Positions 1 to 11,165 of a DNA stretch of 64,000 nucleotides are shown piece by piece. A model generated the notes under the pieces. The model was not told the DNA's origin and did not search any database. It saw only the letters and a list, made by a program, of their open reading frames with translations. The position numbers were made by a program, and so were the translations under genes. Source of the stretch: Aphrophora alni (taxonomy: Eukaryota > Arthropoda > Insecta > Hemiptera > Aphrophoridae); assembly GCA_963513935.1 (NCBI GenBank), contig OY740766.1:4308001-4372000 (forward strand), in the 5' to 3' direction. Every line of letters begins with the position of its first letter. The first letter of the stretch is position 1.

Positions 1-1375
1 AGTCGAGTTGTACATCGAATTAAATGCCTTTATGAGTGGAGCACAATGCTGTAAACCCGACCTCAAAAGGTTCACCCTAGCGTGGGTTTAAAGTTCATAT
101 TAGCTACAACGTCAGGTATGTTGAAAACAGTTAATAATGTTTATTGGGGGTTATGAAATGAAAACTATGCAAATAAATATCTGGTTTTAAAAAACTGTTT
201 TTTAGACTGCTCACTGGCTCTTTACCTCCAATGGGACGGCCCTCAAGGAGTCAAAATCAAATCTTATAACTGATAAGAAACGATAATTAATCCATATCAA
301 TAACATTCATGTAATTAAGTATGGATTTCACGTGTGTTAAATAAATATTATTCTTAAAATATTCTTAAACTATTATTAAAAAAAAAAAAAAAAAGCAGAA
401 GTTTAAATGACTGTTTTATTTACCCACTTGTTTGGTCGTTAATCTTCACTTTTATCTAAGTTTGGTAGAGTTGATTTCATACTTTACAACAGTTCAATGG
501 CTATTTAATTTTATTTATACCGACAACTCACGAACTAAAATTCACGAGAGGTACGTTTTGTCTGGGTATCAAGTGATTACATTTGAGCTAAATTTCAAAT
601 TCGTTTAATTCAGTTTTGTGAAAACTGGATACATATCACATAATATTTTATACGACGTATATGCGAGAAAGTACAAACCAAATCTCGTTAAATGTAAGAA
701 TAAAGAAAAGATGAAATATTGTAAAGTTAAATTCATCGAAAACTTTAGTTATAAGATTAATAAGTTAATAATTAAAAGAAGTAGATTAACCTGCATTTTA
801 TTGCTCTTATAATATAGCGAATTGAACGTAAATTATTGGTGCACGAAGTTCCTGACTCAGTTATCCTTTAAACTAAACAAAAGATTTAAAATTAAACGCC
901 AACAAAATGTTTTTTGTTTTTGTTTTTTTTAAATTTTTTAATTTATTTTCCATTCCTTTTATTACATTTAGATAAACAAAACATGATTTAGATTGAGAAA
1001 AAGGTATTAAGATAAAAAATAAAGCTTTCTTTAACAACAAACTAAAACAAAACAAATAAATTGACATATGACATAATAATACATTACTTTAAATTAAAAT
1101 ACACAACAGGAAAGAAAAACGAAAACAATATTACTTCTAAATTCTAAACAAAAACAAAGATAAACAATTTAAGACAAACAAAAAATTATTTTCATAATTA
1201 ATTGTCAATCAAAAGGTAAAAAGGACGCAGGTTTTGATGAAATATTTATATAGTTAAATGACTACTTTTATTTGTTTCACACACAATGGAAGTGGTATTT
1301 CATTGATGGACAAATGCTCAGAGTCCACCCCCCCAATTATTCCTGAATCGTAATTATTTTTTATTTGCAATTTTG
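1..1375. other. AT-rich intergenic DNA, no gene seen
   Basis: No open frame longer than about 64 codons and no recognisable protein motif. It has an A-run at about 375-393. At roughly 500-620 there is a weak match to dispersed family A (described at 20160-20640), with a decayed 'accgacaactcacgaact' block. Otherwise I see nothing. Confidence 0.6.
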
Positions 1376-1860
1376 TACACGGATTTAAGTTAATAATCTT
1401 CACCATTTACTAAAGTTTGAACAAAATCTGTAGAGCCAATTTAAAAATTAAGTACTGTATATTATAACAGCGTTGTAGGCGATATTTTGGTTTGTTTACA
1501 CAAAACTCATCAACTAAAGGTTTGGAATACCACGACGAATACGTTTGGTTTAGCTCTCAGGTTACACATTTCATCAAAATCTTTAGAACCGATTTTGAGA
1601 AATTTACAGTTTTGTGTATTTTTCTTACTCTTGCTACCTCGAAATTTTTAGTTTGGGAAAAAACTCCCTCAATACAGCCAAGATATCCCTACATACAAAA
1701 CATTGTGTTAGGTTGTAGAGTACTGAGTATGTAGACAGTCAGAATAGAGACAAATATAATTCCAAAAATCACTCTTTTTGGCTCAGTATATCTAAATCAG
1801 ATATATCCATTAAAAACTCGACCAACGAATTTTTGACTCATCAGCTAACTTTCTTTATAC
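1376..1860 (+). repeat. Dispersed repeat family A, diverged copy
   Basis: It carries in order the landmarks of the better copy at 20160-20640: an 'actaaagttt...aaaatctgtagagcc' block, a 'tataacagc' block near 1467, a 'ccaagatatccctacatac' block near 1678, then 'ataattccaaaaatcactct' near 1757 and a tail with 'actcatcagctaactttct'. The small open frame inside (80 codons) has no protein similarity I recognise. The family is non-coding as seen here. It could be the untranslated part of a large transposon; only the shared landmarks are observed. Confidence 0.55.
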
Positions 1861-2882
1861 TATTTATTTATACAAACGTGAGAATGTAAAATTAAAAACA
1901 AGAAAACATCTTGTAGAAAAAAGAAAAGAAAAAAAAAAAAAAAACATTTATAGAGAAATGTAGAGTAAATCCGACTGAAATCGTATTGAAAACCGGTTAT
2001 AATTTTAATTCTAAACTTTAATATTAAATTGTTTAATATTTCGTTTTGAAGATAGTTAAACTTGTAATTTGAAGATAGTTCCATAAAAACACAAAATTAC
2101 GATTTTCTTAAAACTGAAACCAACGATTTTAACCAAATTTTGTTCAATCGTAGTCTCTTAGGACTCAAAAAACCTATTGGTTGATTTATTCCAAAACTGC
2201 CGATTTATGAGTTTTCGCTTTAAAAAGTTGAAAAATGGGTTCTACCAATTTCATTTGTAAGTGAAATTTGAAGATTAATAACCTGAACTCGTTTCCAGAA
2301 TTGCAAGTAAAAACATTTTGCAGTTCACATTTAAACCGTAAAATAATAATAATAATAATAATAATAAAAATTATAATATGAACCTGCAAAGCTTGATTTT
2401 AATCAAATATTATTTAAGCTTAAGCTATCGCGTTTGTCCACAAACGAATTTTGGGCACTATTTAAATATTTTGTCAAAGACAGTTTTCGTGGATATTTTC
2501 ACTTTTTGTTTTACAACAAAATAGTTTGTAGGATGTGCAAGTGTGAACGTTTGTGGAATACATTAAAAAAAACTGTACTATTTACTTTTAAATGAAACCC
2601 AGGAAAATAGCGATCACTATCTATATTTTATTTTACGAAGATCTTTGTTTTCAAGGAGTAAAAAACCGAACAATCATCCTATAAAGATTTTTTCGTAAAA
2701 ATAATCTTCTGTAAAAGTAATCCTGTCGACATTACAGAACGACGATTGTTTCTCTTGACATTGCGACAATGTTTATTAAGTCTTCTGAGCTGTAAAGAGA
2801 TTACAAATTTCCTCCAATTACTCAGCCTTGAGACGATAAAATCTTCTTTGATTTATGTTGTTTGTTTATTCTAGTGAGATGT
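1861..2882. other. AT-rich intergenic DNA with simple repeats
   Basis: Contains an A-rich tract at about 1920-1943 and an (AAT)n microsatellite at about 2341-2367. No coding signal or splice-flanked open frame was recognised. Confidence 0.55.
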
Positions 2883-3025
2883 TTACACCCACTAGAGGGG
2901 GTTAAAAGTATGAAAACTCCCTCATCATTGAAACTGTTCCAGATAGGAAACTTTAACTTTGAGGATAACTTATTTGAATACCCTACCTTTTGATAAGAAT
3001 ATCAACCCCCGTCTTTGCAGGTGAT
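2883..3025 (+). repeat. Dispersed repeat family B, copy 1
   Basis: Shares with the reverse complement of 5985-6110 an 'aaaagtatg.aaa..ccctcatca' core and, about 80 bp further, a 'cta.cttttgat.ag' block, with intervening sequence of similar length. Such inverted, diverged pairs indicate an old interspersed element rather than a gene. Confidence 0.5.
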
Positions 3026-3314
3026 CTAGGAGTTGTAACTTATATTTCTCAGCGTTTAAATTCCCACCAATAAAAATGGACCCCATTTAATCACCAGTCC
3101 ATACATTTTCTTTGAATGGATAGTGAGTAATGCCCTGTGATATTAGTGAGGATTTATTTTCAGTCCAATATCGACAATTATATTGCCATTTAAAAAAGAA
3201 TGTGGCCTCATTACTAAAAACTATATTGTGTTATAAATTAGGATCGGCACAAATATTGTTCATCATAATTTCATCATCAACGTTTCGATCGAAATCATCT
3301 TCATTAAGATCTTG

Positions 3315-3326
3315 CACCATATGAAT
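3315..3326. repeat. Left 12-bp flanking direct repeat of the fold-back element
   Basis: caccatatgaat, repeated perfectly at 4036-4047 on the other side of the element. This is the pattern expected of a target-site duplication. Confidence 0.55.
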
Positions 3327-4035
3327 GGTTGAGTCTTAATTGCGAACAGTCCAGATTGCGAACAAGGGTAAAATCATCCAGACTGCGAACACCTCAAAAT
3401 GCCGAGGACTACCTGAACATGAGTCGTCCAGACTGCGAACACATATTTGGAATCTGTAAAAATGGTTGAGTCAATTGCGGACACTAGGGATTACTGCTAC
3501 CTGACAAGGGTTTGACAGGTCTCTGCAAATATTTCAATACTGGAAATACTATGATTTTTCTATAGTCCAAAATTTCATTTTATGGAATTTAAACTCGAAA
3601 ATATACAAAAAGTATACTTCTATATACATAAATATACATATCTTTGACTTGCAAAACCTCTCTATGTTGCCAAAAACTCGGTCGATTTCCTATAATTCTT
3701 CTATCTTCCTAAACTCATCTAATTACCTTATAACTGGAATTTAAACTCCAAAAGTGGTGACGTCACGGCTCGTAACCCGCTTACCAACTCCTTCGCGCGG
3801 GAATAACAACGTTTAACAAATGTAACCAGAATTGATTTGTGATTCTGGCCAAATCATTCTGTTAATATATAATACCGGCCTGGGATTCTACGAATGGGTT
3901 GAAAACCCCGACCTCTCAAAATGTGTTCGCAATCAGGAATCCTCCCCACCCCCAGATGACCCCCTCCCCCTCGTAAACCCAAACATGTTCGCAGTCTGGA
4001 CTGTTCGCAATCAGGACTGTTCGCAATCAGGAGGA
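3327..4035. mobile_element. Non-autonomous fold-back DNA element
   Basis: The left 170 bp carries several copies of a 14-bp motif, 'cagtccagattgcgaa' or a close variant (about 3338-3480). The right 100 bp carries the same motif reversed ('ttcgcaatcaggactg', 'ttcgcagtctggactg', about 3929-4033). This gives multi-copy subterminal inverted repeats around a 450-bp non-coding core. A perfect 12-bp direct repeat, caccatatgaat, lies immediately outside at 3315-3326 and 4036-4047 and is the likely target duplication. No transposase is present. The superfamily is not assignable: the duplication is longer than the 8-9 bp of hAT or Mutator elements unless part of it is chance. Confidence 0.6.
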
Positions 4036-4180
4036 CACCATATGAATTTTGAAAAGTTTGAAATTTGCACTTCAATGTCCGAATCACTGAGCTGAGGCTA
4101 ATATTTTGGTGCTGTTCGGATCGAACAGGGAGCATTATGAATACATTCTTACAAGATCTCTAAAGATTTGTTAATACACG

Positions 4181-4713
4181 TTAATGAAAAAACAAACTCA
4201 ATATTTAGTAAATTATACAATTTTATTGAGTCTTGCCGACCATGGTTTCGCCAGCAACGGCATTTACAAGGCAGCTTAACAAAGACTAAGGAAGATATTG
4301 AAACCTGACATATAATAATACAAAAAAGAAGAACAGTTACTTAGCTAAAGAGGGGGGGGGAGGGAGTAGAAAGGAAACATGTGGTCATAAGGAAGACAAT
4401 GGTTTTAACAAAGGTGAGTTTGACAAAAATTCTACATGATCATTGAGTACCAGTTTGGAGTCTTTACAAAATATTCTCCTAATCTCTAACATTCCTAATG
4501 CATTTAATTTCCTACTTTTTGCATTGACATGGATAATCTCAAACTTAACATTATTGAAAAAATCTGACACTAAATGAGCTTTTAAATGATTGGAAAAACT
4601 AGAGTCTTTATGAAACAACCGCCAACTTAATGCCGTTGCTGGCGAAATCATGGTCGGCAAGGCTCAATAAAATTGTAGAATTTACTAAATATTGTGTTTG
4701 TTTTTTCATTAAA
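4181..4713. mobile_element. Element with ~85-bp terminal inverted repeats (MITE-like)
   Basis: The left arm (4181-4265) and right arm (4626-4713) are near-perfect reverse complements with a few mismatches. Both contain 'gccgaccatg' / 'catggtcggc' and 'gccagcaacggca' / 'tgccgttgctggc'. The 360-bp core has no credible coding sequence: its 91- and 108-codon open frames cross the arms. No clear target duplication was found. It was probably mobilised in trans by an unrelated transposase. Confidence 0.65.
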
Positions 4714-4721
4714 ATGGAGTT

Positions 4722-4925
4722 CTACCAAGTACCTTCGATCAATAGTATAAATCGTATTAATACATGTTGCAAATTTACGCCTTCCTGGTTTTTCCTAGTA
4801 TTAATCCTTCCTGTTTCTTCAATTTGTTTAATGGTTTTTGACACTGTACTTTTTGAAAAAGGGCTGCGATTATTAAATATTGCATTGAACAATTCACAAA
4901 CCTCATCAACGAACCTTCTCATCAT
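4722..4925 (-). pseudogene. Helix-turn-helix relic, transposase-like
   Basis: A 67-codon minus-strand open frame whose middle, 'SPFSKSTVSKTIKQIEETG', has the pattern of the helix-turn-helix found at the N-terminus of many insect DNA transposases and derived proteins ('S.STVS..I..FEETG'). A plausible upstream continuation exists in another frame ('VRVTFNDEKV'), which would imply a frameshift. No catalytic domain follows. It abuts the inverted-repeat element at 4181-4713, so it may be a decayed remnant of a longer relative. Function is inferred only from the short motif. Confidence 0.35.
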
Positions 4926-5292
4926 TAAATGTGACCCTTACCTGTTCATTAAGTAACATGTTAAAAGTAATGTTAGCAGGTTGCACAAAAGAATTCAGTA
5001 AAAATACACGAATAAGTAGAAAACAAAAGTAGCTTATTAATACGTTAGAGGCAGACAAAACAAATTAGCTAACCGATCACAATAATTTCTACTGAGAATC
5101 TATTAGTCTAGTGTTGATGCACTCTAAATGGAATATTAAACACCAAACATATAAAGCTTCAATGCAACACAGCTGATTCGATTATTGAGCCTAATGGCAC
5201 ACTGTCAAACTTCAAACGGAGGACAGTAATTACATTAAGCAAACGTTTTGTTTAATTATTATTTCCATATTGCCTTCCGAACTACTGATATA

Positions 5293-5509
5293 ATTAATTA
5301 CTTAACATACCTTAATGTCAAAAGTAGTTCATTATTCTTAATAGTAGCTACAGCTGTTTCGCCTCAACATAAGGCATCCTCAGGTTTAGTCATTCAGGAG
5401 CATTAGAAGTTGTGAGGATGTGGCCACATCAGGGAAAAATAACTTTTTATTTTTACAATAGAACAAGAACCAACCCGGTTTACTATTTTGTGTGTGTTTG
5501 TGTGTGTGT

Positions 5510-5560
<51 letters not shown>

Positions 5561-5709
5561 TATATACAAACAAGTTTTGTGTTGTAAACGTGTTTTTAGT
5601 TTGTTTACGTGTGCTAAGCCTGAGGATGTCTTATGTTGAGGCGAAACAGCTGTAGCTACTATTAAAAATAATGAACTACTTTTGACTTAAGGTATGTTAA
5701 CTAATTAAT
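5293..5709. mobile_element. MITE with ~95-bp inverted repeats and a GT-rich core
   Basis: The left arm 5293-5390 and right arm 5618-5709 are reverse complements with few mismatches, including the block 'gtagctacagctgtttcg' / 'cgaaacagctgtagctac'. The core is mostly a (GT)n microsatellite. Read outward on the right arm, it contains 'cctgagga', a GCCT/AGGC-type inverted pair, then 'gcgaaacagctgta', an arrangement close to a hammerhead ribozyme core (see findings). There is no protein-coding content. Confidence 0.7.
5489..5557. repeat. (TG)n microsatellite
   Basis: Almost pure TG dinucleotide, inside the MITE core. It produces a spurious open frame rich in Val-Cys. Confidence 0.95.
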
Positions 5710-5984
5710 AATAATTATATTGCTTTGAAATAAATATATTCCATATTGTCCATGAAAAAATGATTAAAAAATATTTTAATTTGACATTACATTTCCTTAG
5801 ACTACCAATGTTGTTTTTTTTGGAAAACCAAACTTTATCCCCTCGCAACTATAAAGTAGCAAGTTTTTATTTACCATTATTTTTGTCTTAGAATAGTTTA
5901 CAGCTATATACTACACAAAATATGTTAACATTATAAATATTTGAGCTATACACACTGGGCCTTCTCTCCCCAAGAATATATTAA

Positions 5985-6110
5985 ATTCTGTACCTCATCA
6001 AAAGATAGAGTAGTTGATCAATAACTTATCTAGAATGTTACAGTAGTACATCAATAAAAGTTTTTAACTTGATGAGGGATTTCCATACTTTTGACTCACT
6101 CTACATGTAA
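5985..6110 (-). repeat. Dispersed repeat family B, copy 2 (inverted)
   Basis: The reverse complement matches the copy at 2883-3025, with 'gatgagggatttccatactt' as its clearest block. Confidence 0.5.
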
Positions 6111-6179
6111 ACAGCTCATTAGTATAATCATGTTTTTCTCCATGAACTCGCTACTCTGCATTTCTCTTTTCAGGGATCT

Positions 6180-6367
6180 GCAAGACAGTAAATTTTGAAA
6201 TCGTCTTTCACTGCTGCAGTTGTTCTTTTTTCACGCTGTGGATCTACTTTAAGATCTTTGTTTGTGTTTTTATATGGATCGTACCACGATGCACTAACAA
6301 TTACTTGAATTACATTATTTTTAAAGTTTTGAATATTACTAATATTATATGTTTTGGCGTATCCCAT
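6180..6367 (-). pseudogene. LINE reverse-transcriptase C-terminal relic (Jockey-like)
   Basis: The translated minus strand includes 'YNISNIQNFKNNVIQVIVSA' followed by 'SWYDPYKNTNKDLKVDP'. It aligns by eye with the segment 'IKVIQTFQNTVLRSIVKAPW' plus 'FVRNDRLHSDLRI' of the larger LINE fragment at 7970-8817: same spacing, same W, same DL. This is the region after the reverse-transcriptase domain in Jockey-type ORF2 proteins. Only about 40 residues are recognisable, with no catalytic residues and no start, so it is an old fragment and not expressed as such. Confidence 0.6.
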
Positions 6368-6974
6368 AAGTTCATACAGGTTTCACAACTTGCCCTATGC
6401 AGAAACTGTTTATTGTAAATGATACGAAACAACCAATACAGTTTCCTAAACGTTATTTCAAGCTCCACTTTTTATTTTATTTTTATTTTGTGGTTTTTCA
6501 AAAACGAAAAACTCGTTGTAATTATCGCCATACAGTAGAAAAAAAAAGTCGGAAGTGAACAATAGTTGGCCAAGTGAAACCAAATAAGAGAGAGGATAGA
6601 GTCATCCAACCCAAGACTACAGGAAGTAATGTGTGTTCTGGATAGACTCTTATTAACGTGTGACTTACTTTGAGTCAAGTTAACTTCGCATTGCACACCT
6701 CGTATTTATAAGAATCAGTTTTAATTTAATTAAAACGAAACTCTGTTACTTCTTTTATTTGTAAATTGTAGATGGATCGACTTATACTCGTTCAACTTTA
6801 TTCGCCTTTTAATCCAATCATTCACCAACAGAACTATTTTTTCTGCCACTTTCTATCTCCGTAACAAATTTAGTTTTAAAATTTGCAAACATAACCACTA
6901 TTGTTTTTTTTTTTGTGTGCGTTAGATCGTTTTTATACCAGCACTTGGTCTTTCTCTAGGAACCTCGCGACAGT
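6368..6974. other. AT-rich intergenic DNA
   Basis: No gene, RNA or repeat was recognised beyond short A/T runs. Confidence 0.5.
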
Positions 6975-7110
6975 TAAAGACAGGGTGTTAAAAAAGTATC
7001 GGAACGGCGGTATATCTCAGCTGATATTTGACTTAGGAAAATTATCATCCCCTCATTTTAAAGGTGTCTGCCGAAGTTATCTACAAGGCGTGAAAAAATG
7101 TTTTGAGTAA
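6975..7110 (+). repeat. Dispersed repeat family E ('cagggtgttaaaaaagtat'), copy
   Basis: Begins with 'cagggtgttaaaaaagtatc'. A clear relative, 'cagggtgttagaaaagtatt', lies at about 9532-9555, and related tails 'cccatacttttggaacacc' (about 53951) and 'cttttgggacactatat' (about 9215) occur elsewhere. Sequences of this form are common interspersed repeats in insect genomes. No coding potential. Confidence 0.45.
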
Positions 7111-7812
7111 GACACAGTAGTCCGAAAATTTTACAAAATATGTTTTTTCTGAATTTAAAATCTAAAAGTAAGTTTATTATTTGATATTCTGACTCTTCTG
7201 ATGAAACCACTTTAATGTTTAGTTTCTATGACTTACCGTTTAAATAGTTGTTTTTATAAGAATTATAAATAATTGACTGTAAGGAAGGAAACAAAACTTC
7301 GTAATTAGTATTTAGTTACAATATAAGGAGCTTGTTTTAAAGAATTCTCCAGTGATTTGCCAAGCGTACGCTAATGATACAAAATATTTCTTAGTAAACT
7401 GTTTTGATAATCTATTTGTAATTAAGTTGTTTGTGTTGGATGCACAACTCACGGAAGTTGTCTTAATATCCCAGTTCTGTGACCTTGATCACGACCTCCA
7501 AATTCCCCGGCATTACTCTGCCTTCAATATCTTTGTTGTAATATACAATGAACAAGTTTCTCTTTCTCAACGCCATTATAATAGTTTCACTTATCCATAG
7601 TTCTGTACTCTTTTATAGACAGTGATTGAATCAAGGAGGCGTTGTATAACATATGGTGTGTGACATGAAACAGTGTTTACTTGTGATGCTACAAGCGCGA
7701 TTCTTGGATTATGTTGCATGTTGTCGCTGTTTAAAATCTGATTGGAAAGTTATTGTTATAAAAAGCGACTTTTACGTCTCTAGAATAGAGTTTTTATAAA
7801 ACCAAAAGCAAA
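7111..7812. other. Intergenic DNA, one weak splice-like segment
   Basis: On the minus strand a 40-bp segment (7237-7276) has a good acceptor before it ('tttccttccttacag') and a good donor after it ('gtaagt'). It encodes only 13 residues of AT-rich codons, so it is kept as a possibility and not called as an exon. Nothing else was recognised. Confidence 0.35.
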
Positions 7813-7823
7813 AAATTATAAAT
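7813..7823. repeat. Target-site duplication, 3' side of the LINE
   Basis: aaattataaat, identical to 8818-8828. AT-rich, so a chance match is possible, but both copies sit exactly at the element boundaries. Confidence 0.6.
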
Positions 7824-8817
7824 ATTATTTTAGTTTTATTACAGAATTACAACTAGGCAATTTAAGAGCCTATCTAGTAATATACATTTAATACTAATGT
7901 CACTGTTTGTTGGAGTATCACCCACCGATGTACTCCTGATTAACGCACACTCTGTTCATGTGTGATTTGTTACACTTTCTCATTACAAAGTTCTAGAGGC
8001 TTCGTCCTTTTCAAGTGACGGGTCTCGCCAGAGTTGTCTAACAAGCAAGCTATTTCCTTGTTCTCGTGTTGTTGAAGTCTTTGCTTGTGTTCCTCTGAGA
8101 CAGTGTTTATCCTAAGGTCACTATGAAGACGGTCATTGCGAACGAACCACGGAGCCTTTACAATACTTCGCAGGACTGTGTTCTGGAAAGTTTGAATTAC
8201 TTTTATATTTGTGTTTTTTGTACAGCCCCACAGCTGGATTCCATAGGTCCATACTGGCTTCAGTATTTGCTTGTATAGAAGCAGTTTGTTGTGTAGGTCT
8301 AAATCTGAGTTTCTCCCTATTAACCCGTTCATTTTTCTAAATTGCATGTTTAATTCAACCTTTTTCTTTTTGACGTGTTCTTTCCAGTGGAGCTTTGCAT
8401 CGAGTGTCATTCCCAAATATTTAGCAGAATTAGCTGGAGTTACTAAATGGTTATTAATTATAAATGGAATTGGGTTGATTTTCCTATTTGTAAAGTTGAC
8501 ATAGGTTGATTTGGATTCATTCAGTTTTAATCTCCATTTTTTCATCCAAATGCTAGCTCTATCAATTGCTCTTTGAAGTTTATTCGATGCCTCTTCCACA
8601 GTATTACCTGTCGCTAAAATTGTCGTGTCATCTGCAAAGGTTGCTGTGATTGTATCAACTTCCTGGGGAATGTCTCTAGTGTACAACAAGTAAAGTACGG
8701 GTCCAAGGACACTCCCTTGAGGTACTCCTGCTGGTATATTCCTCAATTCAGAATACTCTCCATTATGTTGAACTCTGAAGAATCTCTCTGACAGGTAAGA
8801 TTTCAGAATGTGATTAT
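7824..8817 (-). mobile_element. 5'-truncated Jockey-like LINE insertion
   Basis: A minus-strand non-LTR retrotransposon fragment. It holds the end of ORF2, a ~146-bp 3' UTR and an A-rich tail ('aataaaactaaaataata'). An 11-bp direct repeat, aaattataaat, flanks it at 7813-7823 and 8818-8828, as expected from target-primed reverse transcription. The 5' end falls inside the reverse-transcriptase domain, the usual dead-on-arrival truncation. Confidence 0.8.
7970..8817 (-). pseudogene. LINE ORF2 fragment: reverse transcriptase, C-terminal part
   Basis: Encodes about 282 residues of a non-LTR reverse transcriptase, which copies the element's RNA at a nicked target. Visible motifs are 'AGVPQGSVLGPVLY' (block 4) and the catalytic 'FADDTT' (the two Asp near residues 76-77 of the open frame). 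After it come the thumb-like 'KYLGMTLDAKLHWKEHV' and the C-terminal 'YGIQLWGC' typical of the Jockey group. The N-terminal endonuclease and the first reverse-transcriptase blocks are missing because of 5' truncation. The first 15 or so codons of the open frame are flanking AT-rich DNA. The remaining frame is free of stops, so the copy is moderately young, but it has no promoter and cannot be autonomous. Family assignment is from motif reading only. Confidence 0.85.
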
Positions 8818-8879
8818 AAATTATAAATTTATAAATGAGAAAGGAATAAAGTTGCAAGAAATAGCTAAAATACGTTCAC

Positions 8880-9065
8880 ACAGAATTTGATTATAATCTG
8901 TGCACCCGTTTGGGCTGTAGAAAATTGCACATAAACAAACGATAGACAGTCATCATTCCAAAATCACTTTTCTGGACGCAGGAGGCTTCAAAACGGAAAT
9001 ATCGAACTCAAGATCGATTTATTGACTCATCACATAACTTTCTCGAACTTACGAATATTTGAGAA
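8880..9065 (+). repeat. Dispersed repeat family A, tail portion
   Basis: Contains 'attccaaaatcacttttctg', 'gaggcttcaaaacgg' and 'gactcatcacataactttct', which correspond in order to the tails of the copies at 20500-20640 and 1757-1858. Confidence 0.55.
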
Positions 9066-9889
9066 AGTAAAAAGTTGAGACAATACTTGTTTGTAACATT
9101 TGTTACCAGAATTTAGGCACACCCTGCAGTTATAGTACGTAAAGACCTTTTAAACAACGTTTGTTTCATCTTTCCATCGTTAATACAACTGGAGTTACGA
9201 GACTATTTCCAAACTTTTGGGACACTATATAGTACCCACCTTGTATTTAAAACGTGGAAAACTAAAAATGATATTAAGGAAAAATAATTCACCAAGAATT
9301 GTATTATTTATTCAATTTTAAAATGTCTGTTGGTCTGATCGAATGACAAATTTAAAGAAAACACAAAAATTGTTTCTATTTGCAATTGAATTCTTTGTAC
9401 GAGTTTTGTTTGCATCTGTTTCGGTATTCCAAACCGCAGTTGGATTTATCGAATCAATACATAGACTCGTAAGAAATGGAATTGAAAAGATTCAATAAAA
9501 TATGATTCCTTCTAGTTTGTGTTGTTACACAGGGTGTTAGAAAAGTATTAAGGTCTTAATATTTCAAAAATGATTTAGATTGAAAGATGTTCAAACTCTC
9601 GTTTTAAAACTCAACCGGAGCAGTCTACAGGGTGGCTAAAGTTTAAGTGATCCAATAATTAACAAAACGAGATTTTTCATCTTTTTTTTTTTTTTTTTAA
9701 TGTAGCGCTATTATTATTACATATTCTAATAGGTCAATTTAAGATATTTAAAACGATTTTTTTTTAAATATATTTTTTTAATAACAACCGAGTATGGCAT
9801 TTTAAAATATGCAATTTTGTAAAAACAACATTAAAAGTTCTCTGTAGGTCTGAGTGAATTATGATTTATTATTTGGTTACACGTTTTTT
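9066..9889. other. Intergenic DNA with family E fragments and a T-run
   Basis: Family E-like pieces lie at about 9170-9250 and 9528-9680, and a T-run at about 9680-9699. No gene seen. Confidence 0.45.
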
Positions 9890-10690
9890 AACTATTAGAA
9901 CACACTGTATATGATACTAAACTTTAACAGGTATTGAACTGGTTGTGGCAATTTTAGAGAACGAAAGTGGGTCTCCTTCATGGAGACTGAAACTGTCGAT
10001 TCTGCGGGCAGGAAAGTGAGTCTACAATATCCTCATTGACTGTAAGACTTCTCAATAATAAAGTACAGGGGAAGGAGGGTCTTGCAGACGAGGGATGAAT
10101 AGATAATAGTAGAGGTAAGGAAATTCTCGAACTAGTCAAAGGTACGGGAACCGGTCGCTTTGGTTAGTAAGGTGAGGTACATGAGGTCTTCAGCTTTCAG
10201 ATCCCAAAGTACCAGTCAATAAATTCAGTGTCAAAGTCGTAGATGAAAATCTCTCCTTGAAAAGATCCTCTAAGGATAATACCGATCATAATATTACACT
10301 CAGATATTTATACGAATTACAAAACTCCATGGACGTTGAGTTTGATCATGATGAGAGGATATGGTGATAGTATACCTTCATATTAAGAAGAGTGCGTTTT
10401 GTTTAATGACAATTTCCCTCTCCAACTTTCATTAGTCAAAATTACTGTTTTGCAGATAGTGAGTTATGCGTTTTCAACAAACTGGAAGTACATAGAACTG
10501 CAGTCGCTCTGGTGGGCGACTATTCCCTACTAAAGACGTGTTTTTAAACGTGCTACAGTCATCCGTTTGGAATTTCCTCACCTGAATGAGAAAAGGTGTC
10601 GCGGAACAAGACATCAGCAGTATCTTAAAGTATTTTAAATTAAGAAAACCCACGTTTTTATCTATTGGAACACACTGTATATGATACTAA
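9890..10690. other. Segment bounded by a ~30-bp direct repeat, contents unknown
   Basis: 'acacactgtatatgatacta' followed by 'aactt' occurs at about 9901-9925 and again at about 10670-10694. The intervening ~750 bp has a more balanced base composition than its surroundings but no long open frame in any of the six frames. It may be a decayed transposon delimited by, or nested in, a repeat; I recognise no protein in it. Confidence 0.4.
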
Positions 10691-10762
10691 ACTTGATTTG
10701 ATGTGGCTTTATGATTTGATGTTTTTGAACCAACCACCTTTCATGTGTAATCAATTTTCCTC

Positions 10763-10766
<4 letters not shown>

Positions 10767-10817
<51 letters not shown>
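10767..10817 (+). repeat. Poly(A) tract, about 51 nt
   Basis: An uninterrupted A-run. It could be the 3' tail of a retroposed sequence to its left, but no target duplication was found. Confidence 0.9.
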
Positions 10818-10821
<4 letters not shown>

Positions 10822-10974
10822 CATTTTTGACGTCCCTTTATATAATTTTTTACGTTTTAAAGTTATTTGTTAATGACGAATTATAATTAATACTAATATG
10901 GATTATTTTTCACATTTGCCATGATTTGTGTTTTTTTATAAATAAAGAAACAATAGTATAAATCAACCCTTATT

Positions 10975-11165
10975 ATCACGTGATAAACCGAGCTAGAGAC
11001 TTGGGTTTTTATAGTTTAGTTTCCAACACGACCGAAGACCATGTGGTGTTTTAACTTATTCACGTTTATGATTTATCACTTGAAAACGGAGTTGATTTAT
11101 ACTCTCGAAACGTCGCGTACACAAGTGATGACAAATGTATGATTAAACCATTTTAATAACACTGA
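10975..11165 (+). repeat. Penelope-type terminal repeat, solo copy
   Basis: Contains 'gttgatttatactctcgaaa' then 'cgtcgcgtac' and ends in 'atgtatgattaaacc'. The same arrangement lies downstream of the GIY-YIG relic at 55111 and twice in the inverted structure at 32241-32740. By that linkage it is assigned to a Penelope-like element terminus; alone it has no coding content. Confidence 0.5.

Noticed and set aside
4630..4956. 108-codon plus-strand open frame
   Set aside because: It crosses the inverted-repeat arm and is antisense to the helix-turn-helix relic; no domain of its own.
7237..7276. 40-bp exon on the minus strand
   Set aside because: Good splice signals, but only 13 AT-rich codons and no partner exon, so not called.
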